From: Brevibacterium sp. CBA3109
Lineage (GTDB): Bacteria > Actinomycetota > Actinomycetes > Actinomycetales > Brevibacteriaceae
Length of the DNA stretch: 64,000 bases
Assembly (NCBI RefSeq): GCF_040256645.1
Contig: NZ_CP158281.1
Coordinates: forward strand, 1,984,001-2,048,000
Direction of reading: 5' to 3'
Each line of letters begins with the position of its first letter. Position 1 is the first letter of the stretch. Made by a program: the position numbers and the translations under genes. Below the pieces are notes generated by a model. That model searched no databases and was not told the origin of the DNA. It saw only the letters and a program-made list of their open reading frames with translations. This document shows positions 52,639 to 61,242 of this stretch, piece after piece.

Positions 52639-53286
52639 CTAGACGTTGAGCGCAGTGCTGATCTCGTACTCGTCCGGTCGGGACAGGAGCGCGCTGACAG
52701 CATCGGCGACTGCGGGAAGGCCGATCGTCTCCACTCCCCCGCGCAGATCATTGCGGTCATCACCGCCGATGGGCGCCATGACTTTGAGTTCCCGGTAGTG
52801 CACGGCCTCCGTCTCGGCAGCGGCCACCCTGATGAGCATCTCCTGTGCTGCACCGAAGACGCTGATCGCTCCGGACCCGACGCAGGCCTCGACGCTGGCC
52901 ACACCATTGAGGGCCAGGTGTCGGACAGGGGCCCGTCCCCCCTCCTCGGCGAGCGCCTCCGACACGGCACAGGCCCCAAAATGACCACGCAGGTAGGAGG
53001 AATAGTCCTCATCGAAGGAGTCGATCCCGCGATCGATCATCGACATATCCACGTACCACCCGCCGACCGCAGCGATGACCGCGTCGACAGGCGGTGCGTC
53101 CACTCTGCGGAGCTCGTCGATGACGGACTGCGGTCGATCCACCCAATCGGGGGCAAGGACCGGTTCGTAAGCAGTGTCGTCGGCCGGCTGCGCGCGGACT
53201 ATGCCGGTGATGCGATGGTCGGCGGACAGATGCTGGGCCAGGCCCGTTCCGACATAGCCGGAGGCTCCGAAGATGAGGATGTGCAT
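52639..53286 (-). CDS. NAD(P)-binding SDR/epimerase-like protein
   Basis: Atypical short-chain dehydrogenase of 215 aa. The N-terminal cofactor motif ILIFGASGYVGTGLAQHLS is clear. The Rossmann core continues with VDAVIAAVGGWYVDMSM and a C-terminal part with FGAAQEMLIRVAAAETEAVHYRELKVMAPIGG. A normal YxxxK catalytic pair is not obvious, so it might be an NmrA-like sensor or a reductase of unusual type. Substrate unknown. It stands alone on the minus strand between two plus-strand units. Confidence 0.8.
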   Translation of the reverse strand: MHILIFGASGYVGTGLAQHLSADHRITGIVRAQPADDTAYEPVLAPDWVDRPQSVIDELRRVDAPPVDAVIAAVGGWYVDMSMIDRGIDSFDEDYSSYLRGHFGACAVSEALAEEGGRAPVRHLALNGVASVEACVGSGAISVFGAAQEMLIRVAAAETEAVHYRELKVMAPIGGDDRNDLRGGVETIGLPAVADAVSALLSRPDEYEISTALNV

Positions 53287-53404
53287 GTCCGAAGTCTATT
53301 TGCTGAGTCCACCGCTGCCTTGACCATGCGGTGTTCGACGGCGAGTCCGGCACCGGGCGCGATAGGGTTCTGTCACGACCGCTTCCCCTCAGTCGAAGGA
53401 TCTC

Positions 53405-54274
53405 ATGGCCGATCAGCATGAGCTCACACGTCTCGAACAACTCCTCGACAGATTTGCCAATCGGCATCTGACACGGGTGCCGGCCGGGGTGCGCGAGTTC
53501 CTCGTCTTCGGGATCAAGCAAGCGTGGGCCTGCCTGTTCGGGGCCCTCATGCTGCTCGCGATCATCGTCACCGCCTGGTGGTACCCGGACGGGGCGAGCC
53601 TGGCCCGCAACGACCTCCTCGTGATCCTGGCTGTCCTGATCCAGACGGCGATGCTCCTCCTGCGTCTGGAGACGGGGCGGGAGCTCTGGGTCATCGTGCT
53701 GTTTCACATCGTCGGCACGGGAATGGAGATCTTCAAGACCTCGATGGGTTCGTGGAACTATGCCGCCGGTGGCGTTCTCCACATCGCGGCCGTGCCATTG
53801 TTCACGGGGTTCATGTACGCCGCGGTCGGCTCCTACATCGTGCGCGTCTATCGTCTCTTCGACCTGCGGTTCAGTCACTACCCGCCGAGGTGGATCACCG
53901 CGGTCATCGCCGCAGCGATCTATCTCAACTTCTTCACCCACCACTATGTGGTCGATGTGCGCCTGTTCCTCGTCCTTGCGGTCGGGGTGGCCTTCTTCCG
54001 GTGTCGCATGCACTTCCATGTGCACCGTGTGACTCTGCGTATGCCGGTCCTCCTCGCGTTCGTGCTGGTGGCGTTCTTCATCTGGATCGCTGAGAACATC
54101 GGCACCGTCACCGGTGCGTGGCTCTACCCGTCCCAGATCGGCGGCTGGGAGATGGTTCCTGTAACCAAACTCGTGGCATGGTTTCTGCTGATGATGATCT
54201 CCGTCGTCCTCGTCACCTTCATCTACCCGCCTAAACCTCCAGATGAGGCTAGGTCACCTGATAATCTGAGCTGA
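53405..54274 (+). CDS. DUF817 family membrane protein
   Basis: Integral membrane protein of 289 aa with about seven to eight helices, matching the DUF817 (YoaT-like) family. Family-like segments are QAWACLFGALMLLAIIVTAWWYP, LVILAVLIQTAMLLLRLET, the strongly conserved GTGMEIFKTSMGSWNYAAGGVLHIAAVPLFTGFMYAAVGSYI, NFFTHHYVVDVRLFLV and IWIAENIGTVTGAWLYPSQIGGWEMV. Function of the family is unknown. ATG 53405 has a weak ribosome site. It lies 26 bp before the penicillin acylase gene and is probably co-transcribed with it. Confidence 0.9.
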   Translation: MADQHELTRLEQLLDRFANRHLTRVPAGVREFLVFGIKQAWACLFGALMLLAIIVTAWWYPDGASLARNDLLVILAVLIQTAMLLLRLETGRELWVIVLFHIVGTGMEIFKTSMGSWNYAAGGVLHIAAVPLFTGFMYAAVGSYIVRVYRLFDLRFSHYPPRWITAVIAAAIYLNFFTHHYVVDVRLFLVLAVGVAFFRCRMHFHVHRVTLRMPVLLAFVLVAFFIWIAENIGTVTGAWLYPSQIGGWEMVPVTKLVAWFLLMMISVVLVTFIYPPKPPDEARSPDNLS

Positions 54275-54300
54275 AACTCAGACTTGGCCGAAGGAGACAC

Positions 54301-56991
54301 ATGGCAGACGCGGATTCAGAGGATTCCAGTGCTCTGGTGGCAGCGGTGCGTCCGCCGTCGGGTGCGCATCGCTTCGTGAGCGCGAAGGTTCTCATCCGTG
54401 TCCTCGCAGCGGTCCTCGTCCTACTCCTCGTCATCACCCTGCTCGGCGTCTTCCTCGTTCGACGGTCCTTCCCCACCACCGACGGTGACATGTCGCTGCC
54501 TGGCCTCAATGCCGAGGTCAGTGTCACCCGGGACGAGTCAGGAGTCCCGACCGTAGAGGCCAGCAATTCCCATGACCTCTTCATGGCTCAGGGCTTCGTC
54601 CATGCCCAGGATCGGTTCTGGGAGATGGACTTCCGCAGGCACGTCACCTCGGGCCGACTCTCGGAACTCTTCGGAGAGTCACAGTTCAGCACCGACTCGT
54701 TCATTCGCACGCTGGGCTGGCGAAAGGTCGCCGAGGCGGAGGTCGCGGCTCTTGATGACAAGACGCGAGCGTACTACGAGGCCTATGCCGAGGGTGTCAA
54801 CGCCTATCTGCATGACAAATCCCCCACCGAGGTGTCTCTCGAGTACGGAGTCGTCGGCCTCCAAGCCGGTGGGGTTGAGATCGAGGAGTGGACTCCTGTC
54901 GACAGCGTCTCCTGGCTCAAGGCCATGGCCTGGGACCTGCGTTCGAACGTCGAAGACGAGATCGATCGAGCGATCAGCCAGACCGCGCTCGACGACGAGC
55001 AGATGGCCGATATCTACCCCGACTACCCCTATGACACCCGCCCCACGATCATCGGCGGCAATGCCGGTGCCAAATCGCGCGCTGCCGGCAGCAAAGGCAG
55101 CAAGACCGGTAAGGACAAGGCCGGCGACGAGTCCTCCGATGGTGAGGCACATGCCGGCGGAGAGGTGACTGCGGCACAGCCTCAGCCACCGGGACACGGG
55201 GCAGGGAGCGAGACTCCGTCCAACCTCGGCGAACTCAAACAACATCTGCGATCACTGCCTGTGCTGTTGGGAGTCAACAGTCACGACATCGGGTCGAACT
55301 CGTGGGTGGTCTCCGGTGAGCGCACTGCCACCGGTGGCCCGCTGCTGGCCAATGATCCGCACCTGGCTCCAGCCATGCCCTCCGTGTGGCATCAGATCGG
55401 TCTGCGCTGCACCAAGATCACACCCGAATGTCCCTTCGACGTATCCGGGTTCTCGTTCTCGGGACTGCCCGGTGTCGTCATCGGACACAACCAGTCCATC
55501 GCTTGGGGCCTGACGAACCTGGGACCTGATGTCGCCGACCTCGTGGTCGAGAAGATCCGCGATGGCAAGGTCCTCCGTGATTCCGGGGACGAACCCGTGA
55601 CCACGCGCAAGGAGACCGTGAAGATCGCGAAAGAGAAACCGCGCGAAATCACGATCCGTTCAACACGCAACGGTCCCCTCATCTCCGACCTCGAGGGACC
55701 CTATCGCGGCGTGCTCGATGCCTCCACCGGGGCGAACACCGCGGACACGAAATCAGGCCCAGCCGACGAGCACTACCAACTGGCGTTGCAATGGACGGCA
55801 CTTGAACCCGGCAACACAGCCTCCGCGATCTTCGGACTCAACGCTGCGAGGAACTGGAAGGAATTCCGAGGGGCTTCCTCACTCTTCGATGTGCCCTCCC
55901 AGAACCTCGTCTACGCGGACACCGCCGGCAACATCGGCTACCAAGCCCCGGGAAAGATCCCCAAACGCGGCAAGGGTGACGGCATGTTGCCACGCCACGG
56001 CTGGAAAACAGACGAGGACTGGCAGGGTTACATCGACTTCAAAGACCTGCCGAGTCTTTACAACCCCGAGCGCGGATGGATTGTGACGGCTAACAACCCG
56101 GTCACTCCCCCGGGAGAATCCGTCCAGCTGAGCAATGACTTCGACGATGGGGACCGAGCTCGACGGATCACGAAGCTGCTGCGCGACACAATGTCTCAGG
56201 GAGATGTCACGACAGCCGACATGTCCCGGATCCAGGGTGATGACCTCAATCCCCTGGCGTTGACGCTGATCCCGCTGCTGGAAGAAATCGATGCGGGCAA
56301 GGACACCAACATCGCCGAAGCGCAGAAACTGCTCGCAGACTGGGATGGCCGAGATGATGCCAACAGTGCCGCCGCAGCCTATTTCAATGTGCTCTCGAAG
56401 ACGATCCTCGACGAAGTCTTCGCTCCGAAGCTGCCCGATGCGGTGCCACCTGCGGGCGGATCCCGGTGGTACCTCATCATCAAGAACCAGCTGCAGAAAC
56501 CCGATTCCGAATGGTGGGTCGACGACGAGGTCGAGGGCCGGGACGAAGCATTGGCCCGGGCCATGGACTCGGCGTGGAAGACGACCGAGGATCTGCTCGG
56601 GTCCGAACCCGTGACCTGGCGGTGGGGCATTCTGCACCGGCTGACTATCCGCAATGCCAGCCTCGGCGAATCAGGGATCAAACCCGTTGAGCGGCTATTC
56701 AATCGGGGCCCCTATGAGGTCGCTGGCGGATCGGGAGAAGTCAACGCCACAGGCTGGGACGCCGCGGCCGGTTACGAGACGAACTGGGTGCCCTCGATGC
56801 GCCAGATCGTGGACCTCAAGGACTTCAACCACTCGCAGTGGATCAACCTCACCGGCGCCTCCGGACATGCTTTCCACCCGCATTATGCCGACCAGACCGA
56901 TGATTGGGCCGCCAATAGGACCCGACCGTGGCCGTACACGCCCGACGCATTGGACCGGCACACCGAAGATACTCTGGTGCTGCGGCCCTGA
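54301..56991 (+). CDS. Penicillin acylase family N-terminal-nucleophile hydrolase
   Basis: Protein of 896 aa of the penicillin/AHL acylase family, which cleaves amide bonds after self-processing into two chains. A membrane anchor lies near residues 37-56 (LAAVLVLLLVITLLGVFLV). The alpha region follows (VEASNSHDLFMAQGFVHAQDRFWEMD). The spacer, about residues 260-310, is Lys/Ser/Gly-rich. The predicted nucleophile is Ser332 in DIGSNSWVV, with the oxyanion region GPLLANDPHL after it. The enzyme would face outward. Substrate unknown: such proteins take beta-lactams, quorum-sensing lactones or N-acyl amino acids. Confidence 0.93.
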   Translation: MADADSEDSSALVAAVRPPSGAHRFVSAKVLIRVLAAVLVLLLVITLLGVFLVRRSFPTTDGDMSLPGLNAEVSVTRDESGVPTVEASNSHDLFMAQGFVHAQDRFWEMDFRRHVTSGRLSELFGESQFSTDSFIRTLGWRKVAEAEVAALDDKTRAYYEAYAEGVNAYLHDKSPTEVSLEYGVVGLQAGGVEIEEWTPVDSVSWLKAMAWDLRSNVEDEIDRAISQTALDDEQMADIYPDYPYDTRPTIIGGNAGAKSRAAGSKGSKTGKDKAGDESSDGEAHAGGEVTAAQPQPPGHGAGSETPSNLGELKQHLRSLPVLLGVNSHDIGSNSWVVSGERTATGGPLLANDPHLAPAMPSVWHQIGLRCTKITPECPFDVSGFSFSGLPGVVIGHNQSIAWGLTNLGPDVADLVVEKIRDGKVLRDSGDEPVTTRKETVKIAKEKPREITIRSTRNGPLISDLEGPYRGVLDASTGANTADTKSGPADEHYQLALQWTALEPGNTASAIFGLNAARNWKEFRGASSLFDVPSQNLVYADTAGNIGYQAPGKIPKRGKGDGMLPRHGWKTDEDWQGYIDFKDLPSLYNPERGWIVTANNPVTPPGESVQLSNDFDDGDRARRITKLLRDTMSQGDVTTADMSRIQGDDLNPLALTLIPLLEEIDAGKDTNIAEAQKLLADWDGRDDANSAAAAYFNVLSKTILDEVFAPKLPDAVPPAGGSRWYLIIKNQLQKPDSEWWVDDEVEGRDEALARAMDSAWKTTEDLLGSEPVTWRWGILHRLTIRNASLGESGIKPVERLFNRGPYEVAGGSGEVNATGWDAAAGYETNWVPSMRQIVDLKDFNHSQWINLTGASGHAFHPHYADQTDDWAANRTRPWPYTPDALDRHTEDTLVLRP

Positions 56992-56993
56992 GA

Positions 56994-58193
56994 TCAGCTC
57001 TTGGGCAGGATCTTCGCTTCGAGGAAGTTCGCCACATCGTCTTCCCAGCGGACGGGGTCGATGTTCCATTCCTTGGTGTGGCGGGCCTTGTCATAGACGG
57101 GCATCGTCACGAGGTCGCGACGCACGGATGCCAGCGCGTGGGATGGCGCGGACGGCACGAATTCGTCATCGTCGGAGTGGATGAGCAGCACCGGAACGTC
57201 GAGCTCCGCCGCGCGTGTCACCCAGTCCAGCCGGCCCAGGTCCAAAGGCGTCTGCAGTCCGGTGATCGGTCGCGCCCACGGTTGGGTGATCATCTCCAGA
57301 GTGAGTTTGGCGATCGGCGTCGGAAGCATATTGCGGCGAGCCTGGCCGTCAAGGACATTCACCCAGTCGACGACGGGCCCGTCGAGGACGAGGGCCTTCA
57401 CATACCGGCGGTTCCTGCCACGGGAGGCGGCCTGCAACGCGATGGCTCCGCCCATCGACCAGCCGAAGAGGACGACGTCGCGGGCCCCGCGTGAGATCGC
57501 GAAGTCGATTGCAGCGTCCACGTCGATCCACTCGGTGTCGCCGAGGCCGTAGCGGGATGTGGTCTCGACCCTGACCTCGGCGTCGTTGCGGTAGGACATG
57601 GCGATGGCCGGCACGCCCAAGGTGTTGAGGATCGGGGCGGCGCGCAGGCCCTCGGCTCGGGTGCTGGCACGACCATGGACGAGGATCGCCCACGTGTCCT
57701 GAGGTTCGGGATGATCGGTGGGCAGCAGCCAGGCAGGCAGTCGTCCGGCATCGGATTCGATCTCGATGTCCTCGGCGTTCACTCCTGCCGCCAACGGTTC
57801 CGGGTACACGATGCCCGTCCACCGGCCGTGAGAGGCGCGTTTGATGTCTCCGCGGGTCACCGAGAGGATCTCCCGGGACACGGTTCTCGAGCGCGGATCG
57901 TATTCGACGATATCGCCGATCACAGCATGGCCGGCACCCTGGTTAAAGTAGAGTCCATAGGTCCCGCGCACCGTGGTCTCTTCATCGGCAGGCAGATGAA
58001 TGCGCATATTGGGCGGAAACCCGTCGGTGTGGAGAATCTCGAGTTCTTCCGGCGCGTTCTCGGGAACGACGATTCTGCGTGCGAAATATGCGGCCAGCCC
58101 CGAGGACGCCACCGAGATCACGGTGCCGATCCCAGCACCGACACCCACCGAAGCCAGAAGCAGGCGAGTCGGGAATTTAGTGTCGCGAACCAT
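56994..58193 (-). CDS. Alpha/beta hydrolase with N-terminal membrane anchor
   Basis: Serine hydrolase of 399 aa. A hydrophobic N-terminus (LLLASVGVGAGIGTVISVASSGLAAYFARRIV) should anchor it in the membrane. The catalytic serine sits in the GxSxG motif VLFGWSMGGAIAL. The acid is probably Asp in LIHSDDDEFVPSAPSHAL and the His in KARHTKEWN. Residues 40-130 before the hydrolase core form a separate beta-rich part. The lid and substrate are unknown. It is convergent with the penicillin acylase gene (2 bp) and divergent from msrB. Confidence 0.9.
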   Translation of the reverse strand: MVRDTKFPTRLLLASVGVGAGIGTVISVASSGLAAYFARRIVVPENAPEELEILHTDGFPPNMRIHLPADEETTVRGTYGLYFNQGAGHAVIGDIVEYDPRSRTVSREILSVTRGDIKRASHGRWTGIVYPEPLAAGVNAEDIEIESDAGRLPAWLLPTDHPEPQDTWAILVHGRASTRAEGLRAAPILNTLGVPAIAMSYRNDAEVRVETTSRYGLGDTEWIDVDAAIDFAISRGARDVVLFGWSMGGAIALQAASRGRNRRYVKALVLDGPVVDWVNVLDGQARRNMLPTPIAKLTLEMITQPWARPITGLQTPLDLGRLDWVTRAAELDVPVLLIHSDDDEFVPSAPSHALASVRRDLVTMPVYDKARHTKEWNIDPVRWEDDVANFLEAKILPKS

Positions 58194-58330
58194 GAAAACC
58201 TCCTGACTTCATTGTCACCCAAGGAATGAGTAGTCTCCAAACGCTGTTGTGCAGGTGAAAGGGCTCCTCTGAGCCCGAGTGCAGTGGGACAATGGACTGC
58301 AACAGAAATCGACAAGCACCGGAGGTCGCG

Positions 58331-58756
58331 ATGAGTCAGTCGCCCAACGTCAACACAGAAGCCAATTCCGAGGAGATCCGCTGGCAGGACGTGCTCACCC
58401 CTGACGAGTTCACGGTGCTGCGACAGGGAGGGACCGAGCGTCCATTCACCGGCGAATACGTCGACACAACCACCGTGGGAATGTACCAGTGTCGTGCCTG
58501 TGGAGCAGACCTGTTCCCCTCGGACACCAAGTTCTCCTCGCACTGCGGTTGGCCCTCGTTCTACGCTCCCCTGGCCGAGGACCGAGTTCGTTACCTCCGC
58601 GATTCTTCGATGGGCATGGAGCGCGTCGAGGTTCGGTGCGCCAACTGCGATTCACACATGGGTCACCTCTTCGAGGGTGAAGGCTACGACACCCCCACCG
58701 ACCAGCGATACTGCCTGAACTCGATCTCGCTGCGCCTCGTCGACGGTCAGGAGTGA
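58331..58756 (+). CDS. msrB: Peptide-methionine (R)-S-oxide reductase MsrB
   Basis: Repairs the R form of methionine sulfoxide. The 141-aa product has the zinc-binding cysteine pairs CRAC and CANC, the segments SHCGWPSFYAP and SHMGHLFEGEGY, and the catalytic Cys in QRYCLNSISL. It lacks an MsrA fusion. The ATG at 58331 has a GGAGG site; the upstream 13 codons are rejected. Its stop overlaps the start of the GNAT gene (GTGA), so both form an operon. Presumably oxidative-stress related, like the neighbouring OhrR-type regulator. Confidence 0.96.
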   Translation: MSQSPNVNTEANSEEIRWQDVLTPDEFTVLRQGGTERPFTGEYVDTTTVGMYQCRACGADLFPSDTKFSSHCGWPSFYAPLAEDRVRYLRDSSMGMERVEVRCANCDSHMGHLFEGEGYDTPTDQRYCLNSISLRLVDGQE

Positions 58757-59271
58757 GCGAAGGATCGCCGCTCGTCGTCAAAACATTCGACGAGCTGAGC
58801 GTTGCTGAACTCTACGGGATCGTCCAGCTGCGGTCGCAGGTCTTCGTCGTCGAGCAGGACTGCGTCTTCCTCGATCAGGACGGTGTCGACACATTCCCGC
58901 AGACTCTGCACGCCTTCTACCCCGATGATGCGCGGACCATATCGGACAGCCACGGCGCCGAGGTGGGCCGCAGTCTTGCTCCCAAGGCATATGCCCGTAT
59001 CCTGCCGCCCGATATCCCTGACGGCCCGGCCTTCGAGCCGGGAGCCCGCAGCATCAGCCGCGTCGTGACGAACCCGCATGTGCGCGGCCAAGGCTGGGGT
59101 CGTAGGCTCATCGGCGAGATCGTGGCCGGTCATGGGCATCGCCTGCTGACGCTGAACGCCCAGTCTCATCTTGAGAGTTTCTACACGAGCTTCGGATTCA
59201 GCCAGAATGGCCCCCGGTTCATCGAAGACGGGATCGAGCACACTCCGATGTCACGTCGAGTCAGCACCTGA
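58753..59271 (+). CDS. GNAT family N-acetyltransferase (ElaA-like)
   Basis: Acetyl-CoA-dependent acyltransferase of 172 aa. ElaA-type hallmarks are ELYGIVQLRSQVFVVEQDCVFLDQDGVD at the N-terminus and the cofactor-binding region ISRVVTNPHVRGQGWGRRLIGEIV, with NAQSHLESFYTSFGF after it. Substrate unknown. The GTG start overlaps the msrB stop codon. The 3' end overlaps the convergent marR gene by 21 bp. Confidence 0.92.
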   Translation: MSEGSPLVVKTFDELSVAELYGIVQLRSQVFVVEQDCVFLDQDGVDTFPQTLHAFYPDDARTISDSHGAEVGRSLAPKAYARILPPDIPDGPAFEPGARSISRVVTNPHVRGQGWGRRLIGEIVAGHGHRLLTLNAQSHLESFYTSFGFSQNGPRFIEDGIEHTPMSRRVST

Positions 59272-59793
59272 GGACTCCACGTCGACTGTCTTCGAGGGAT
59301 CGATGGCGTTGGAGGCCTCGACCGCGTGAGACGTGTGGGAGGCCTCGACCGCCTGGGAGGCGTCGACAGCCTCGATGAGACGCGTCATCATGGAGTGGAG
59401 CTCGCGCAGTTCCGCCTCACCCATATCGAGTTTGGCCATCATCTGCCCCGGAATGGCCTCAGCGGTCCCCCGCAGCTTGGCACCGGCAACGGTCAGCGAG
59501 ACCTCCACAACTCTCTCGTCATGGCTGCCGCGCCGCTTCTCCACGTAGCCCAGGGCCTCGAGGCGCTTGATCAGCGGCGACACTGTTGCGGCCTCAAGGC
59601 GCAGCAGCTCGGCGATCTTCCTCACCGGCAGCGTTTCGTGCTGCCACAGAGCCAACATGACCAGATATTGCGGGTGGGTGAGGTGGATGGGCTCGAGCAC
59701 CGAACGATAGGCGGAGATCACTCCGCGGGAAGCGACGGCCAAAGCAAAGCAGATCTGGCTCTCCAGAGCCAGCGGATCGTACGAGGTCGGCAT
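59251..59793 (-). CDS. MarR family regulator, OhrR-like
   Basis: Winged-helix repressor of 180 aa. The N-terminal QICFALAVASRGV segment has a cysteine at position 15 where OhrR-type regulators carry the peroxide-sensing Cys, and the core (LTHPQYLVMLALWQHETLPVRKIAELLRLEAATVSPLIKRLEALGYVEKRRGSHDERVVEVSLT) is typical. No ohr peroxidase gene is adjacent. The C-terminal 35 residues are built of VEAS-like repeats from an 18-27 bp duplicated sequence (59311-59370). A perfect palindrome 70 bp upstream is the probable operator. It is divergent from a small unknown gene. Confidence 0.92.
   Translation of the reverse strand: MPTSYDPLALESQICFALAVASRGVISAYRSVLEPIHLTHPQYLVMLALWQHETLPVRKIAELLRLEAATVSPLIKRLEALGYVEKRRGSHDERVVEVSLTVAGAKLRGTAEAIPGQMMAKLDMGEAELRELHSMMTRLIEAVDASQAVEASHTSHAVEASNAIDPSKTVDVESSGADST
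59311..59370. repeat. Repeated 15-bp element in the marR 3' end
   Basis: GGAGGCCTCGACCGC occurs at 59311-59325 and 59338-59352, and a variant GGAGGCGTCGACAGC at 59356-59370. Spacings of 27 and 18 bp keep the reading frame and build the variable tail of the regulator. Confidence 0.85.
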
Positions 59794-59862
59794 CGTTTCG
59801 GTGTCCTTCCGACGAGACTGGTCTATGCGTCGACTCTATGCGTCGACCAAGCTGAACTATTA

Positions 59863-59876
59863 GTTAGTGCACTAAC
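59863..59876. promoter_or_regulatory. Palindromic MarR operator GTTAGTGCACTAAC
   Basis: Perfect 14-bp palindrome between marR and the divergent small gene. A TACACT -10-like hexamer lies 9 bp further (59885-59890), so the site would cover the promoter spacer of the small gene and could block both directions. The form TTAGTGCACTAA is typical for MarR-type sites. Confidence 0.8.
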
Positions 59877-59899
59877 GTTTAACGTACACTGGATGTATT

Positions 59900-60169
59900 G
59901 TGATCGCCTCAGACGAGCACCTATCTCACCAGCTCGCCACCACCGAATGGACTCGCATGCCAGACTCACACGATTCCCAGCGACGAGTTGCATGGCTCAA
60001 TCGCTTCTTCCGCAAGATCGTCGGTCCTGCACAAGTCGATAATTCCCGACCCGGTGGCTACTACGAGAACGAGCACCTGCGCCACGAACGACTCGACGCG
60101 ATGGGCTTGGAGATGCGTACGGATGCCAATGGCCACTCGTATGTGGTGGAGAAGAAGAAGTCCGAGTGA
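59900..60169 (+). CDS. Small hypothetical protein next to MarR operator
   Basis: I do not recognise this 89-aa protein. It is hydrophilic and without membrane helices. The middle (RRVAWLNRFFRKIVGPAQVDNSRPGGYYENEHLRHERLDAMGLEMRTDANGHSYVVEKKKSE) is rich in charged and aromatic residues. The GTG at 59900 lies 9 bp after a TACACT -10 element, so the mRNA could be leaderless. An inner ATG (59957) would give 70 aa. Divergent from marR, across the palindrome, it is the best candidate target of that regulator. A 17-bp tandem repeat begins at its stop codon. Confidence 0.6.
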   Translation: MIASDEHLSHQLATTEWTRMPDSHDSQRRVAWLNRFFRKIVGPAQVDNSRPGGYYENEHLRHERLDAMGLEMRTDANGHSYVVEKKKSE

Positions 60170-60224
60170 TCAGGCTTCTGCCTTGATCAGGCTTCTGCCT
60201 TGATTAAGTTTCTGCCCTGATCAG
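60167..60224. repeat. 17-bp tandem repeat at stop codon of the small gene
   Basis: Two perfect units, TGATCAGGCTTCTGCCT, at 60167-60183 and 60184-60200, a diverged third at 60201-60217, then TGATCAG. The first TGA is the stop codon (60167-60169). The rest of the 250-bp gap before hemQ shows no gene I can support. Member of the stop-codon repeat group. Confidence 0.93.
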
Positions 60225-60420
60225 GACCAGGGATCCTTCGAAGTGCGAAGCGATCCGCAGAGCGCCATGTGCTTTACCCCAACTTCCATTCTCCAGGCTC
60301 TCGCGCAGATTCTCGACCGACCGCCGTTCCGTGACTTCCTTGCCAGACGATTCAGGGCCACGGCGAGGCAGTGTGTCCTGCCGCGGCCTCGAAGCAGTCC
60401 GTCGAATCGGCCGGTGAAAC

Positions 60421-61131
60421 TCAGCGCCAGTCGCTGATGATGTCCACGAGTTCCCGGAGTGGTCCGGTGTAGAACGGGACCTCTTCGCGCACGTGCAGAC
60501 GGGCCTCAGTGTTCCGAAGCTCGCGCATCAGATCAACGATGCGGTGAAGCTCCGGGGCTTCGAAGGCCAACAGCCATTCGTAGTCGCCGAGGGCGAAGGA
60601 GGCGATCGTGTTGGCCTTGATGTCCTTGTAGCCTGCGGCAGCCATGCCATGATCGCGCAGCATTGTGGAGCGCTCTGCGGGATCGAGGAGGTACCAGTCG
60701 TAGGACCGTACGAAGGGGTACACACAGATGTACTTGCCCGGTTCGTCGTCGGTCAGCAGCGCCGGCAGGTGTGCCTTGTTGAATTCAGCTGGTCGGTGCA
60801 GACCCACAACCGACCAGACCGGTTCAAGGACTCCGCCCAGCATGCTGCGACGCACTGCTGAGTAGGCGGCCTGGACGAGTTCGATGCTCGGCGCATGCCA
60901 CCAGAACATCACATCGGCATCTGCGCGCAGGGCCGAGACATCGTAGATTCCGCGGACGACGAGGCCTTGGTCCTGCAACGGGGCGAGTGCTTCGTGGACC
61001 TCACCGGCGAGTTCGGCTCGGTCGGCATCGCCGAGTTCGCCTGCCGAGGCGAAGACCGAGTATGCGATATAGCGCGTCTCATTGTTCGCCTGTTCGATCT
61101 GTTCGCCGGTGGGGTTTGAGTATTCGCTCAT
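60421..61131 (-). CDS. hemQ: Coproheme decarboxylase HemQ
   Basis: Final enzyme of the coproporphyrin-dependent heme pathway, turning coproheme into heme b with peroxide. The 236-aa protein is of the chlorite dismutase-like family: [92 protein letters not shown] (with the heme-ligand His region) and [17 protein letters not shown]. It lacks the distal Arg context of true chlorite dismutases as far as I can judge. Last gene of hemE-cgoX-hemQ. Confidence 0.95.
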   Translation of the reverse strand: MSEYSNPTGEQIEQANNETRYIAYSVFASAGELGDADRAELAGEVHEALAPLQDQGLVVRGIYDVSALRADADVMFWWHAPSIELVQAAYSAVRRSMLGGVLEPVWSVVGLHRPAEFNKAHLPALLTDDEPGKYICVYPFVRSYDWYLLDPAERSTMLRDHGMAAAGYKDIKANTIASFALGDYEWLLAFEAPELHRIVDLMRELRNTEARLHVREEVPFYTGPLRELVDIISDWR

Positions 61132-61143
61132 TCCTGCTCCTTC

Positions 61144-61189
61144 TTCTGTGTGTGTCAGTGCTTGAGCTTCTGTGTGTCAGTGCTTGAGC
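61144..61189. repeat. 22-24 bp tandem duplication between cgoX and hemQ
   Basis: TTCTGTGTGTCAGTGCTTGAGC occurs at 61168-61189. A copy with one extra TG is at 61144-61167. It lies between the cgoX stop codon (61243) and the hemQ start codon (61131). It begins near the hemQ ribosome site and may affect spacing or structure of the mRNA there. Confidence 0.9.
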
Positions 61190-61242
61190 ACGGTGTGTCG
61201 GTGGTCAGTTGTCGGTGAACCGCTCAGGTTCGCCTGGAGGGC

